Assembly: GCF_002242805.1 (NCBI RefSeq)
Contig: NZ_MCGQ01000007.1
Coordinates: forward strand, 310,001 to 374,000
Direction: 5' to 3'
Length of the DNA stretch: 64,000 nucleotides
Source of the DNA: Streptomyces diastatochromogenes
Lineage (GTDB): Bacteria; Actinomycetota; Actinomycetes; Streptomycetales; Streptomycetaceae
Below are positions 40,306 to 48,671 of this stretch, piece after piece. A model generated the notes under the pieces. It worked only from the letters and a program-made list of their open reading frames with translations. It was not told where the DNA came from and did not search any database. The stretch's first letter is position 1. Each line of letters opens with the position of its first letter. A program made the position numbers and the translations under genes.

Positions 40306-41636
40306 CCACCCAGATCTTCCAGGCGTCGACGCTGTACGGCACGGCGACGCTCGCCGCCGCCCTGGACTCGGGCTGCTTCGGCCCGGCCGGCCGGCGCATC
40401 CTGCTGGTCTGCAACAACGCGGCGACGCCCGAGACCACGCCCGGCCTGGACGAGATGCCCGGCTTCGAGCGGCTGCGCGAGCGCTTCGACGACGTGATCT
40501 CGTACAACGAGACGATCTTCCCGTTCCACCCCGGCGGCTGGGCGCCCCGGGTGGACGACATGCCGCTGTGGGAGCGGTATCTGCGCCACGAGTGGCACCT
40601 GGGCGACGACGACGTGGAGCTGGCCGTCGAGTCGATCCAGGTCAACCCGTCGCTGGCGCTCGCCCAGATCTTCACCGGCGCCCCGGTCACCGTCTACGCC
40701 GACGGCCTGATGAGCTACGGCCCGACCCGCAACAAGATCGACCCGCTGGTCGGCACCCGCGTGGACCGGGTGCTCCACCTCGACCTGGTGCCGGGCCTGA
40801 AGCCGCTGCTGCTCACCGAGTTCGGCGTCCCGGGCGAGATCGTGCCGACCCAGGCCTTCACCAAGGTGCTGGCCGAACTCGCCCCGCTCGGCGACGACCT
40901 GCCCGAGGTCGAGGAGCCCGCGCTGCTGCTCGGCCAGTACCTCTCCGCGCTGGACATCCTCACCGCCGAGCAGGAGGAGAACCTGCATGTGCGGATGCTG
41001 AAGGGGGCTGTCCAGCTCGGCCACACCAAGGTGGTGTTCAAGCCGCACCCCTCCGCTCCGGCCCGCTTCACCCGCAGCCTGGAGCAGGAGGCGGAGAAGC
41101 TCGAGGTCGAGCTGACCGTGCTCGACACGCCGGTCCTCGCCGAGGTCGTGTACCAGCGGATGCGTCCCGCGCTGGTCGTCGGCTGCTTCTCCACCGCGCT
41201 GCTCACGGCCTCCGCGCTGTACGGGCTGCCGGTCGCCCGGGTCGGCACGGACCTGCTGCTGGAGCGGCTGACGCCGTTCGAGAACAGCAACCGGATCCCG
41301 GTCACCGTCGTCGACGCGCTGCTGCCCGAGCTGAGCAACGGCGAAGCGGTCACCGAGCAGCGCGAGGGCATGGACGTGGCGGCGCTGGGCGCGCTGGTGC
41401 GTGCGGTGGGCTTCGCGATGCAGCCGAAGATCCTGCCGAGGCTGCGTGAGGAGACCGAGCGGTACCTCGCGGGGAACCTGAACGCGCAGACCCTGCGCTA
41501 CTTCAAGCGCAAGCGTCTGACCTCGCTGGCGCTGCCCGGCGGGGTGCCCTCCCAGCTGTCGTTCATCCCGCGCAACGCCACGGTCCGCCGGGTGGCGCGC
41601 AAGGCGCGCAATCTGCGCCGGGTCGTACGTCGCTGA
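40302..41636 (+). CDS. Polysialyltransferase-like glycosyltransferase
   Basis: 444 residues, resembling the alpha-2,8-polysialyltransferase family (Pfam A-2_8-polyST) as I remember it from Streptomyces. Seen: TQIFQASTLYGTATLAAALD, VTVYADGLMSYGPTRNKI (the D-G-x-x-x-Y acceptor/donor loop), PALLLGQYLSALDILT, TKVVFKPHPSAPA (the conserved K-P-H-P) and VVGCFSTALLTASALYGLPV (S-T donor pocket). K-P-H-P and S-T elements are the catalytic signature of bacterial polysialyltransferases. Likely extends or caps the Kdn-containing chain. Coupled to the GT2 gene upstream; a hairpin follows. Confidence 0.83.
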   Translation: MTTQIFQASTLYGTATLAAALDSGCFGPAGRRILLVCNNAATPETTPGLDEMPGFERLRERFDDVISYNETIFPFHPGGWAPRVDDMPLWERYLRHEWHLGDDDVELAVESIQVNPSLALAQIFTGAPVTVYADGLMSYGPTRNKIDPLVGTRVDRVLHLDLVPGLKPLLLTEFGVPGEIVPTQAFTKVLAELAPLGDDLPEVEEPALLLGQYLSALDILTAEQEENLHVRMLKGAVQLGHTKVVFKPHPSAPARFTRSLEQEAEKLEVELTVLDTPVLAEVVYQRMRPALVVGCFSTALLTASALYGLPVARVGTDLLLERLTPFENSNRIPVTVVDALLPELSNGEAVTEQREGMDVAALGALVRAVGFAMQPKILPRLREETERYLAGNLNAQTLRYFKRKRLTSLALPGGVPSQLSFIPRNATVRRVARKARNLRRVVRR

Positions 41637-41662
41637 ACCCACCGTAAGGCCGACCCCCCGTG

Positions 41663-41690
41663 AGGGCGGGCCCCGCACCGGGCCCGCCCT
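41663..41690. terminator. Bidirectional hairpin
   Basis: AGGGCGGGCCC and GGGCCCGCCCT, 11-bp perfect stem, 6-base loop, between convergent glycosyltransferase genes. Confidence 0.83.
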
Positions 41691-41700
41691 TCCTGCTGTC

Positions 41701-44013
41701 TCAGCGGCCCAGGACCGTCCGGATCCGGGCCGCGTTCTCCTGGGTGACCTTCCACAGCAGCTCCTGCCGGTCGTGCACGTCGGCGACGGTCCGGCTGTGG
41801 TGGTCCAGGATCTGCAGCGCCCGCTCGGTGAGCAGTGCGCCCAGGTTCTTCTCGTGGACGGAGACACCCCACTCGGGGCGCTCGATGTCGCTGAGGAAGT
41901 ACGCCATCTTCGGGTGCGAGATCAGGCTGACGATGGGCGTGCCGACCCCGAAGGGGATCATTCCGGCGTGCCCGCGCATGCCGATGACCAGGCGGGTCCT
42001 GGCGTACGTCGCGCGGATCTCGTCGTTGGAGAAGTCGTACATCGGGATCACCGGCAGCGAGATCCCGTGCTCGCGGCGCAGGTCGAAGGCGATGCGCTCG
42101 TCGTCCAGGGAGTGGGCGACGCACCGCACCTCGGTGTGGGCGCCGATCGCGCGGACGGCCTTGGCCATCTCGGCGAGGAAGTGTCCGTAGTCGTGGCCGA
42201 AGCGCAGGCCCGCGCGGTCGTAGGCGGCGTTCAGCAGGACGGTGTCCTCGCGGTGCAGCGGGTCGCTCCAGCCGGGGACCAGCTGGCGCATGACCGTGGT
42301 CGGGCAGGGCTGGAAGACGACCTTGTCGTGCAGCTCGGGCGGGAGCAGCGAGCGGACCTTGGCGATGGAGCCGTGGTTGCGCAGGCCGAAGAAGGAGGCC
42401 TTCTCCACCAGCAGGCGCAGGCTCTCGTTGAACCGCTGGGCCCGGTAGGACTGCCCGTCGAAGGCGTTGAAGCCGACCGCGAAGACCATGATCGGCACGT
42501 CGATGGCGCGCAGGTGCTCGTCCGGGACGTTCCACTGCCAGGCGCTGTTGCCGTTGGGCATGGTGTCCGGGATGAACAGTCCGCCGCCGCCGATGACCAG
42601 GCCGCGCCGGGCGTTGACCCGCTCCAGGGCGGCCGGGTCGAACAGCCGGTGGGCGTGGACGGAGTGCCAGCGCCGGGAGGTGGTGTCGGGGCCGAAGGCG
42701 AGCCGGACCGTCTCGGGCAGCAGCTTGTCGCCCGCGTTGCCCTGCCGGTCCATGTAGAAGGCCACGTGCGCGAGCTGGTCCTCGGCGGCGCCCTGCTCCT
42801 GGCTGGGTACCGCGGCCGCGCGCTGGGCCCACAGCCGGCTGGAGCGGTGGGTGGGGTCGACGGTGAGGCCGGCCGTGGCGTACTTCAGGGCCTCGGCGTT
42901 GTCACCGTGCACCCAGGCCATCTGGGCGAGGCGGGCGTAGGCGGTGGCGGCCCGGTTGGGGGCGGCGGTGGCCAGCAGCAGCTGGGTCTTCGCCTCCTCC
43001 TGGCGGGAGACGCTCATCAGGGCGTGCCCGAGCACCTCGTGCGGCCAGGCCTCGTCCAGCGGGATGCGGACGCTGCCGAGGAGGTCCACGGCGTCCTGGT
43101 ACTCACCGGCGGCGATGTGGGCGGCGGCGACCTTGCGGGCGGCCTCCACGTCACCGGTGCGCCGTACGTGCGGGGTGCCGTAGTGCACGAGCAGGTCGTG
43201 GTGGAGGTTGCCCTTGGACAGATAGGCCGCGTGGAACTCGGCGTCGCCCAGCTCGAACTCGCGCCAGCGCTCCTCGGCCTGCGCGTACCCGGCCTCACCG
43301 CCCTGCCAGGGCTTGTGCCGGCCGGTGAAGTGCAGGATCGCGGTGTCGTCGGGGACCGGCAGGTCGCCGGAGAGCCGCCGCTTGACGAAGTTGTAGCGGG
43401 AGTCCAGGCGGACGAAGTCGCCGTCGAGGACGGCGTTGAGGATGCCCTGGTCGTGCTTGTCGAGTTCGTAGGAGCCGCTGCGCCCGACCTGGTCGATCTT
43501 CGCGCAGAACGCGTCGGACAGGTACTCGCGCTGGATGACCAGGAGCCCGGAGTTGAGCTTGTGCTGGCCGTAGAAGAACTGCGGTACGGCAGCCAGTCCC
43601 TCGCGCAGCTGGAGGAGTTCACCGAGGTCGCCGAGGACGACCATGTCGGTGTCCAGGGTGATGACGGTGTCGTAGTCGCGCAGCTTGAAGATGTCGAGGA
43701 TGAAGTAGGCCTTGCGGACCAGGTAGTTGTCCTGGTCGCCCTTGACGTAGGAGTCGTAGTGCTCGGCGTCGACGCGGCGCAGCACGATGCGCGGGTGCAG
43801 GGCGCGGATGCGGGCGACGGAGGAGGGCTTCAGGTCGTCGTGGAGGACGACGAAGTCCTCGCAGACGCCGGGGTTGGACAGGGCGAGGCTGCGCAGCAGG
43901 ACGAGGAAGCCGGGCAGGTAGTTCTCGTCGACGAAGCTCGCGAAGGCGATGCGCCGCCGGCCGGTGAGGAGGTGCGCGGAGGTCTCCGGTGCTACCGGGG
44001 TGAAGGTGGTCAT
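41701..44013 (-). CDS. Three-part protein: GT8 glycosyltransferase, TPR repeats, polysaccharide pyruvyltransferase
   Basis: 770 residues. Residues 20-285 form a GT8 domain: IAFASFVDENYLPGFLVLLR, the metal-binding TVITLDTDMVVLGDL and LHFTGRHKPWQGG. Residues 300-425 are TPR-like helices (AARKVAAAHIAAGEYQDAVD, YARLAQMAWVHGDNAEALKY). Residues 440-770 are a pyruvyltransferase: FYMDRQGNAGDKLLPETV, LVIGGGGLFIPD, FFGLRNHGSIAKVRS, and VIGMRGHAGMIPFGVGTPIV with the conserved R-x-H. It would add a hexose and a ketal-linked pyruvate to the polymer. The ATG overlaps the upstream gene stop (ATGA), so it is made together with the GT29-like protein. Ending at a shared hairpin. Confidence 0.9.
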   Translation of the reverse strand: MTTFTPVAPETSAHLLTGRRRIAFASFVDENYLPGFLVLLRSLALSNPGVCEDFVVLHDDLKPSSVARIRALHPRIVLRRVDAEHYDSYVKGDQDNYLVRKAYFILDIFKLRDYDTVITLDTDMVVLGDLGELLQLREGLAAVPQFFYGQHKLNSGLLVIQREYLSDAFCAKIDQVGRSGSYELDKHDQGILNAVLDGDFVRLDSRYNFVKRRLSGDLPVPDDTAILHFTGRHKPWQGGEAGYAQAEERWREFELGDAEFHAAYLSKGNLHHDLLVHYGTPHVRRTGDVEAARKVAAAHIAAGEYQDAVDLLGSVRIPLDEAWPHEVLGHALMSVSRQEEAKTQLLLATAAPNRAATAYARLAQMAWVHGDNAEALKYATAGLTVDPTHRSSRLWAQRAAAVPSQEQGAAEDQLAHVAFYMDRQGNAGDKLLPETVRLAFGPDTTSRRWHSVHAHRLFDPAALERVNARRGLVIGGGGLFIPDTMPNGNSAWQWNVPDEHLRAIDVPIMVFAVGFNAFDGQSYRAQRFNESLRLLVEKASFFGLRNHGSIAKVRSLLPPELHDKVVFQPCPTTVMRQLVPGWSDPLHREDTVLLNAAYDRAGLRFGHDYGHFLAEMAKAVRAIGAHTEVRCVAHSLDDERIAFDLRREHGISLPVIPMYDFSNDEIRATYARTRLVIGMRGHAGMIPFGVGTPIVSLISHPKMAYFLSDIERPEWGVSVHEKNLGALLTERALQILDHHSRTVADVHDRQELLWKVTQENAARIRTVLGR

Positions 44014-45473
44014 CGCAGGGATATCCTCAGGTCGGTCACGCTCTGGGCCCGCTCCATGACCCATGCCTTCTCGCTGGTGTATTCGTGCACGGAGGTGATG
44101 GCGAGCTTCATGGCCTCCTGGACGCGGTAGGCGCCGCTCTCGTAGAAGTCGAAGCCGATCAGGTCCAGGGTCGGGCTGACGTCCAGGAAGTCCAGCAGCC
44201 ACAGCATGTTGAAGCCGGTGGTCGGGATGCCGGACCAGACGTCGTTGCCGACCCGGCCGATGTTCCGGACGGGCCAGCGCAGCGACTCGTCACCAAGGTA
44301 CTGCTGGGCGCCGGGCACCAGCCGGTTGCGCAGCGAGTGCTTCCAGTCGCCGGAGACCCCGCCGAAGACGAGCCGGGTGGTCACCGGACGGTCCCAGTTG
44401 AAGCCGTGCTTGTGGATGGTGGCGTGGATGTCGGTACGGCTGCCGGTGTGCCCGGGGTCGATCCGGTACGAGTTGAAGCGGACGACGAGGTCGTAGTCGT
44501 CGATCTGGGTGCCCATCGAACTCTCGCCCACCCGGCCGGAGTTGGCGATCAGGCAGATCGACTTGCCGGCGATCTGGTTGCGGAACTCGCCGAGGCTGAT
44601 CCACTGCACCCCGCCGACGGTGGGGTCGGCGACCGGGCCGCGCATCCGGATGCGGCGCTGCTCGGCGTAGAGGGCGACGGCCTCGGTGAGGGCGGTGGGG
44701 TCGGCGGCGATCCCGGTGCGCAGGTCGAGGTACTGGCTGAGCAGTTCCTGCCGGTCGGCCACCGGGGCCTCGTCGGCGGACAGCGCGAGCAGGGCGCCGA
44801 CCAGCCGGGGCTCGGCCGCGTCCCAGTCGCCGAGGGCGTGCAGGGCCAGGCCCTCGGCCCACACGTCGGTGGCGGGGCCGCGGGCGAAGTCGGCGGCGCG
44901 CGGGCACTGGCGCTGGAGCAGGGCGAGCAGTTCGCGTTCGCGTTCGGCGGCCCGGCGCAGTCCCGTGATCCGGGCGGCCACGCCGAAGCCGTCCTCGCTG
45001 GTCAGTTCCAGATAGCGCTCGTAGGCCTGGACGGCCTCGGGCTCGTCGCCGAGGGCCTCCAGGGCACGGGCGCGCAGCCGCCAGCCGGCGCGGGAGTTCT
45101 TGCGCTCGGCGAGGACGGTGTCGCTGATCTGCAGGGCGAGGTTCAGCTCGTCGTCGTAGCCGCACTCGAGGGCCTTGTTGCCGACGGCGAGCAGAGCGTC
45201 CAGCAGGTCGGCCGGGATGCTGCCGGCGGGGGCGGTGGCCCCCTTGACGGCCCGCTTGAGCAGAGCGGTCGCGCCCTGGGCCGGGACGGGTGCGGGAGCG
45301 GACGTGCCGGTGGTGCTGAACACTACGAGCAACTTGCGCAGCTGCTCGGCCAGTTCCGTGCGCCGGCGGTCGAGGCTGCCCACGAGTTTGCCGCTGTGCA
45401 CGGCGCAGGCTCGCAGGCAGTCCTCCAGCTCTCCTCCACGCGCAGGTGTCCGCCGGTTCTGGACCCTCGTCAT
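44010..45473 (-). CDS. TPR protein with C-terminal GT29 (animal-type) sialyltransferase domain
   Basis: 487 residues. The first 290 are helical with TPR-like units (LALQISDTVLAERKNSRAGW, LRARALEALGDEPEAVQAYE). From about residue 305 the eukaryotic sialyltransferase motifs appear in order. L-motif: SICLIANSGRVGESSMGTQI then DDYDLVVRFNSYRID. S-motif: GIPTTGFNMLWLLDFLDV then SPTLDLIGFDFY. VS-motif: VHEYTSEKAW, with the His and Glu spaced by four. These bind CMP-sugar and supply the catalytic His in GT29 enzymes. The protein should transfer Kdn or another nonulosonic acid. ATG 45473 has AGGAG just upstream. It overlaps the next gene (ATGA). Confidence 0.85.
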   Translation of the reverse strand: MTRVQNRRTPARGGELEDCLRACAVHSGKLVGSLDRRRTELAEQLRKLLVVFSTTGTSAPAPVPAQGATALLKRAVKGATAPAGSIPADLLDALLAVGNKALECGYDDELNLALQISDTVLAERKNSRAGWRLRARALEALGDEPEAVQAYERYLELTSEDGFGVAARITGLRRAAERERELLALLQRQCPRAADFARGPATDVWAEGLALHALGDWDAAEPRLVGALLALSADEAPVADRQELLSQYLDLRTGIAADPTALTEAVALYAEQRRIRMRGPVADPTVGGVQWISLGEFRNQIAGKSICLIANSGRVGESSMGTQIDDYDLVVRFNSYRIDPGHTGSRTDIHATIHKHGFNWDRPVTTRLVFGGVSGDWKHSLRNRLVPGAQQYLGDESLRWPVRNIGRVGNDVWSGIPTTGFNMLWLLDFLDVSPTLDLIGFDFYESGAYRVQEAMKLAITSVHEYTSEKAWVMERAQSVTDLRISLR

Positions 45474-45735
45474 AGCTCTCCTGATTTTGCCAAGCAAATA
45501 CGGTGTTTACGGCGACATGCCGTCGGTTTGCGAAAGCGTGGGGGTGGATGGAGAAACTAGGAAGTCAAAGCGACCAATGGGTTAACGAATCCGAACAGGT
45601 AAGAGAATGGTTAGACCGTCAATCACGTCATTCCTGTGATTCACCCAGGTGACGGCGGAACGGCTCCCTCATGCCGGGGACTTTCACCAGAGCACCCGAG
45701 ATGATCAACGCATCTTCGGGTAGGCGCCGAGCATC
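45474..45735. other. Divergent promoter region, AT-rich for this genome
   Basis: 262 bases between the GT29-like gene and the acyltransferase. No gene seen. Contains GGTTAACGAAT, GTAAGAGAATGGTTAGAC and CACGTCATTCCTGTGATTC, the last resembling an imperfect CACGtcat..TGTGA dyad. Likely holds both promoters. Confidence 0.5.
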
Positions 45736-46896
45736 ATGGCTGCTTCATCCCCCACTCTTGTCACCGCTCCCGCGCCCGCTCCCCCCACGCCCGGAACGGC
45801 CCCCGCCCCGCCACGCCGGGGCCGCCTGCTCGCCCTGGACGGCCTGCGGCTCGTGGCCGCGCTGATGGTCTGCCTCTACCACTACGCCGGACGCGGCGGC
45901 ACGGTCTCCGCGTCCTGGCACCAGACACCGGCCCGCGTCTTCCCGACCCTGTCCCAGGTGGCCACGTACGGCTGTCTCGGCGTCCAGTTCTTCTTCGTCA
46001 TCAGCGGTTTCGTCATCTGCATGAGCGGCTGGGGCCGTACTCTCGGCGACTTCTTCCGCTCCCGCGTCGCCCGCCTCTACCCGGCCTACTGGGTCGCCCT
46101 GGTGCTCGTCACCGGCGCGGCCCTCGCCGTGCCGGCCGTCGTGCACCCGGTCCGCCTGGACGAGTTCCTGGTCAACCTGACGATGCTGCAACAGCCCATG
46201 GGCGCCTCGCGCGTGCTGGGCGTGTGCTGGACGCTCTGGGTCGAGGTCCGCTTCTACGCGCTGTTCGCCCTGTTCGTCGTCGCGCGCGGGGTCACCTACC
46301 GCCGGGTGGTGCTGTTCTGCTGTGTGTGGACGCTGGCGGCGGCGGTGTGCCGCACCTCGGGCAACACGCTGACGGACCAGCTGGTCATGCCGGACTACGC
46401 CCCCTTCTTCGTCGGCGGTCTCGCCCTCTACCTGATCCACCGCTTCGGCGGCGACCTGCTGCTGTGGGGGATCGTGGCCGCCTCCTGGCTGCTCGGGCAG
46501 AGCAACGCCACGCGCGGCCTGTGGCACACGGGCGCGCACGGCGACTTCGTGCGCAGCCCGTACGTGATCCTGCTGATCGTCACGCTCGCCTTCGCCGGGG
46601 TGGCGGCCGTGGCGCTGGGCTGGACCCGCCGGGCGAACTGGCCCTGGCTGGCCACGGCCGGGGCGCTGACGTACCCGTTCTACCTGGTCCACGAGCACCT
46701 GGGCTGGTTCGTCATCCGGGTGCTGCACCGGGGCCTGGGCCTGCCCGCGTGGCCGACGCTCGGGGCGACGGTGCTCGGCATGCTGCTGCTGGCGTGGCTG
46801 ATGCACCGGTTCGTGGAGAAGCCGTTCGGCCCGCGGCTGAAGAAGGCGCTCCGTGGCCGGAAGTTGGGCAGTCGTTCATCTCGCCTTGGGTTTTGA
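45736..46896 (+). CDS. Acyltransferase 3-family membrane protein (OafA-like)
   Basis: 386 residues, about ten membrane helices. LLALDGLRLVAALMVCLYHY carries the conserved His of the family, followed by FFFVISGFVICMSGWGRTLG and FFRSRVARLYPAYWVALVLV (R-x-x-R-x-x-P-x-Y), and CWTLWVEVRFYALFALFVV supplies the conserved glutamate. The C-terminal tail is basic. Such proteins O-acylate surface glycans across the membrane; here the neighbouring wall polymer is the likely acceptor. Proline/alanine-rich N-terminal 28 residues are cytoplasmic. From memory, O-acyl groups are plausible decorations of teichulosonic acids. Confidence 0.9.
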   Translation: MAASSPTLVTAPAPAPPTPGTAPAPPRRGRLLALDGLRLVAALMVCLYHYAGRGGTVSASWHQTPARVFPTLSQVATYGCLGVQFFFVISGFVICMSGWGRTLGDFFRSRVARLYPAYWVALVLVTGAALAVPAVVHPVRLDEFLVNLTMLQQPMGASRVLGVCWTLWVEVRFYALFALFVVARGVTYRRVVLFCCVWTLAAAVCRTSGNTLTDQLVMPDYAPFFVGGLALYLIHRFGGDLLLWGIVAASWLLGQSNATRGLWHTGAHGDFVRSPYVILLIVTLAFAGVAAVALGWTRRANWPWLATAGALTYPFYLVHEHLGWFVIRVLHRGLGLPAWPTLGATVLGMLLLAWLMHRFVEKPFGPRLKKALRGRKLGSRSSRLGF

Positions 46897-46996
46897 ACCG
46901 GCCCCGGGGGCAGGCACCGTAGTGCCCCGCCCCCCGCGCCACAGGCTTTCCGCAGCGAACCCACAGACTGCCGTACCGAGGGAGTGCCTCCGCCTC

Positions 46997-47941
46997 ATGG
47001 CCACCACCCAGGAAGCGATGCGACCGCCCCACCGACTCGACGACGTGCCCGGCTGGTTCCCGGTCCTCGACCAGTTGCTCTTCGAGTGGTTCCTGAACCG
47101 GCAGGAGGCCGGCGGGACCCGCGGCGACCTCCTGGAGGTCGGTGTCTACATGGGCAAGAGCGCGATCTTCATAGGCCGGCACCAGCAGCCGGGCGAGCGG
47201 TACACCGTGTGCGACCTCTTCGAGGGCGACGCCCCGGACGACGCCAACCGGGCCGAGTCGACCAAGTCCTACAGTGCGCTGACCCGGCGCGTCTTCGAGG
47301 ACAACTACCGCTCCTTCCACGACGAACTGCCCCGGGTGCTCCAGGGGCCCAGCTCCCTGGTGCCCGCCGAGGTCGAGGCCCGCTCCTGCCGGTTCGTGCA
47401 CATCGACGCCTCGCACCTGTACGAGCATGTGCACGGCGACATAGGGGCGGCTCACGACCTGCTGCTGCCCGACGGCATCGTCGTCCTCGACGACTTCCGC
47501 TCCGAGCACACGCCCGGCGTCTCCATAGCCACCTGGGAGGCCGTGCTCAACCGCGGCCTGCACCCCATCTGCCTGAGCACGCAGAAGCTCTACGGCACCT
47601 GGGGCGATCCCGAGCCGGTCCAGGAGGCGCTGCTGGACATGGCGCGGGAGCGGTCCGACTGCCACCTGAGCGTCCAGGAGGCCGCGGGGCACCGGATCGT
47701 CCGCCTGAAGTCCAAGGGGATGCCGGCGCCGGTGTTCCCGCCCTCGAAGCACGCGGTGGCGGCCAAGGCGCCGGAGCCGACGCCGGCAGCGGTGTCCGCA
47801 CCGGCACCCGCTCCCGCACCCGCGGTACCGCCCGCCCGGCCCGCGCCCCGCCGGGGCAGCCGGGTCCGCCGGGTCGCCGTGGACCTGTTGCCGCCGGTCG
47901 TCACGCGGGCGATACGCAAGGCGCGCGCGGCCCGGAGCTGA
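46997..47941 (+). CDS. Class I methyltransferase (TylF/Methyltransf_24-like)
   Basis: 314 residues. GDLLEVGVYMGKSAIFIGRH is motif I, RYTVCDLFEGDAP the acidic strand-2 loop, CRFVHIDASHLYEHVHGDIG (D-x-S-H) and GIVVLDDFRSEHTPGVSIAT (D-D) match the metal-assisted TylF/MycF-type O-methyltransferases of sugars. The last 75 residues are a Pro/Ala linker (PAAVSAPAPAPAPAVPPARP) and a basic amphipathic helix (VTRAIRKARAARS) that may bind membrane. Likely methylates the glycopolymer or a precursor. GGGAG lies about 14 bases before the ATG; the start is not certain. Confidence 0.83.
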   Translation: MATTQEAMRPPHRLDDVPGWFPVLDQLLFEWFLNRQEAGGTRGDLLEVGVYMGKSAIFIGRHQQPGERYTVCDLFEGDAPDDANRAESTKSYSALTRRVFEDNYRSFHDELPRVLQGPSSLVPAEVEARSCRFVHIDASHLYEHVHGDIGAAHDLLLPDGIVVLDDFRSEHTPGVSIATWEAVLNRGLHPICLSTQKLYGTWGDPEPVQEALLDMARERSDCHLSVQEAAGHRIVRLKSKGMPAPVFPPSKHAVAAKAPEPTPAAVSAPAPAPAPAVPPARPAPRRGSRVRRVAVDLLPPVVTRAIRKARAARS

Positions 47942-47949
47942 CCGCTCGC

Positions 47950-48600
47950 TCAGCCGATCCCGTACCGGGCCCCGATGCCCGCGATCACCAGCGCCAGCCC
48001 TTCCTCGAACTGCTGGTCGTAGTCGTCGAAGAGCACCTTTCCGGCCTCGGCCGCGAGCGGGAAGTCGGCCATGCGCCGGGCGCGCTCCTCGATGTCGTAC
48101 CCCTCCCGGCGCTCGCCCGGGAGGGGCTGCACGCCCTGCTCCTCGGTGACGAACCCGATGGTGAACACGTTCATGGTCCGCGCCGCGTTGACCGCCTGCA
48201 CCAGGGTGAAGCCGGCGCCCGTGAGGACGCGCAGGTGCGCCTCCATCTCGCGGGCGTGGTCGGTGCCCGTGAAGCGTGAACCGCTGAAGACCTTGGCGCC
48301 GTCGCGGTAGCCGAGCAGGGCGGCGCGCAGCCCTCGGCTGGTCCTGAGCAGCCGCTCCTGCCAGCTGTCGGCGGGATCGAGCGCCGTACCGGCGACCATC
48401 CGCCGGTACATCTCCGTCGCCATCTCGTCGAGCAGCGCCTGCTTGTCCTTGAAGTGCCAGTACAGCGCCGGGGCCTTGACGTCCAGCTCCTTGGCGATGG
48501 CACGCAGGGTCAGCCCGTCGAGGCCGACCTCGTTCAGCAGCCGCAGCGCCGTGTCCGCGACCCGTGTGCGGTCCAGGGGCGCGCGTCGTTCCGTACTCAC
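47950..48600 (-). CDS. TetR-family repressor with TetR_C-type ligand domain
   Basis: 216 residues from GTG 48600. HTH: LNEVGLDGLTLRAIAKELDV then KAPALYWHFKDKQALLDEMA. The C-terminal domain (SWQERLLRTSRGLRAALLGY onward) resembles true TetR-type C-terminal regions. It is divergent from a flavin monooxygenase gene, and two copies of CTTAACAnCGTTAAG fill the 71-base space between, close to both starts. Likely represses itself and the monooxygenase until a ligand, perhaps the monooxygenase substrate, binds. Confidence 0.9.
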   Translation of the reverse strand: MSTERRAPLDRTRVADTALRLLNEVGLDGLTLRAIAKELDVKAPALYWHFKDKQALLDEMATEMYRRMVAGTALDPADSWQERLLRTSRGLRAALLGYRDGAKVFSGSRFTGTDHAREMEAHLRVLTGAGFTLVQAVNAARTMNVFTIGFVTEEQGVQPLPGERREGYDIEERARRMADFPLAAEAGKVLFDDYDQQFEEGLALVIAGIGARYGIG

Positions 48601-48609
48601 GCTTGACAG

Positions 48610-48661
48610 CTTAACAGCGTTAAGGGCACGCTCATGGGCGACGGCACTTAACAACGTTAAG
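48610..48661. promoter_or_regulatory. Twin TetR operators
   Basis: CTTAACAGCGTTAAG (48610-48624) and CTTAACAACGTTAAG (48647-48661), each a 6-bp inverted repeat CTTAAC-N3-GTTAAG, centres 37 bases apart. The second ends ten bases before the monooxygenase ATG and overlaps its ribosome site; the first is nine bases from the tetR GTG. Confidence 0.88.
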
Positions 48662-48671
48662 GAGAATTGTC

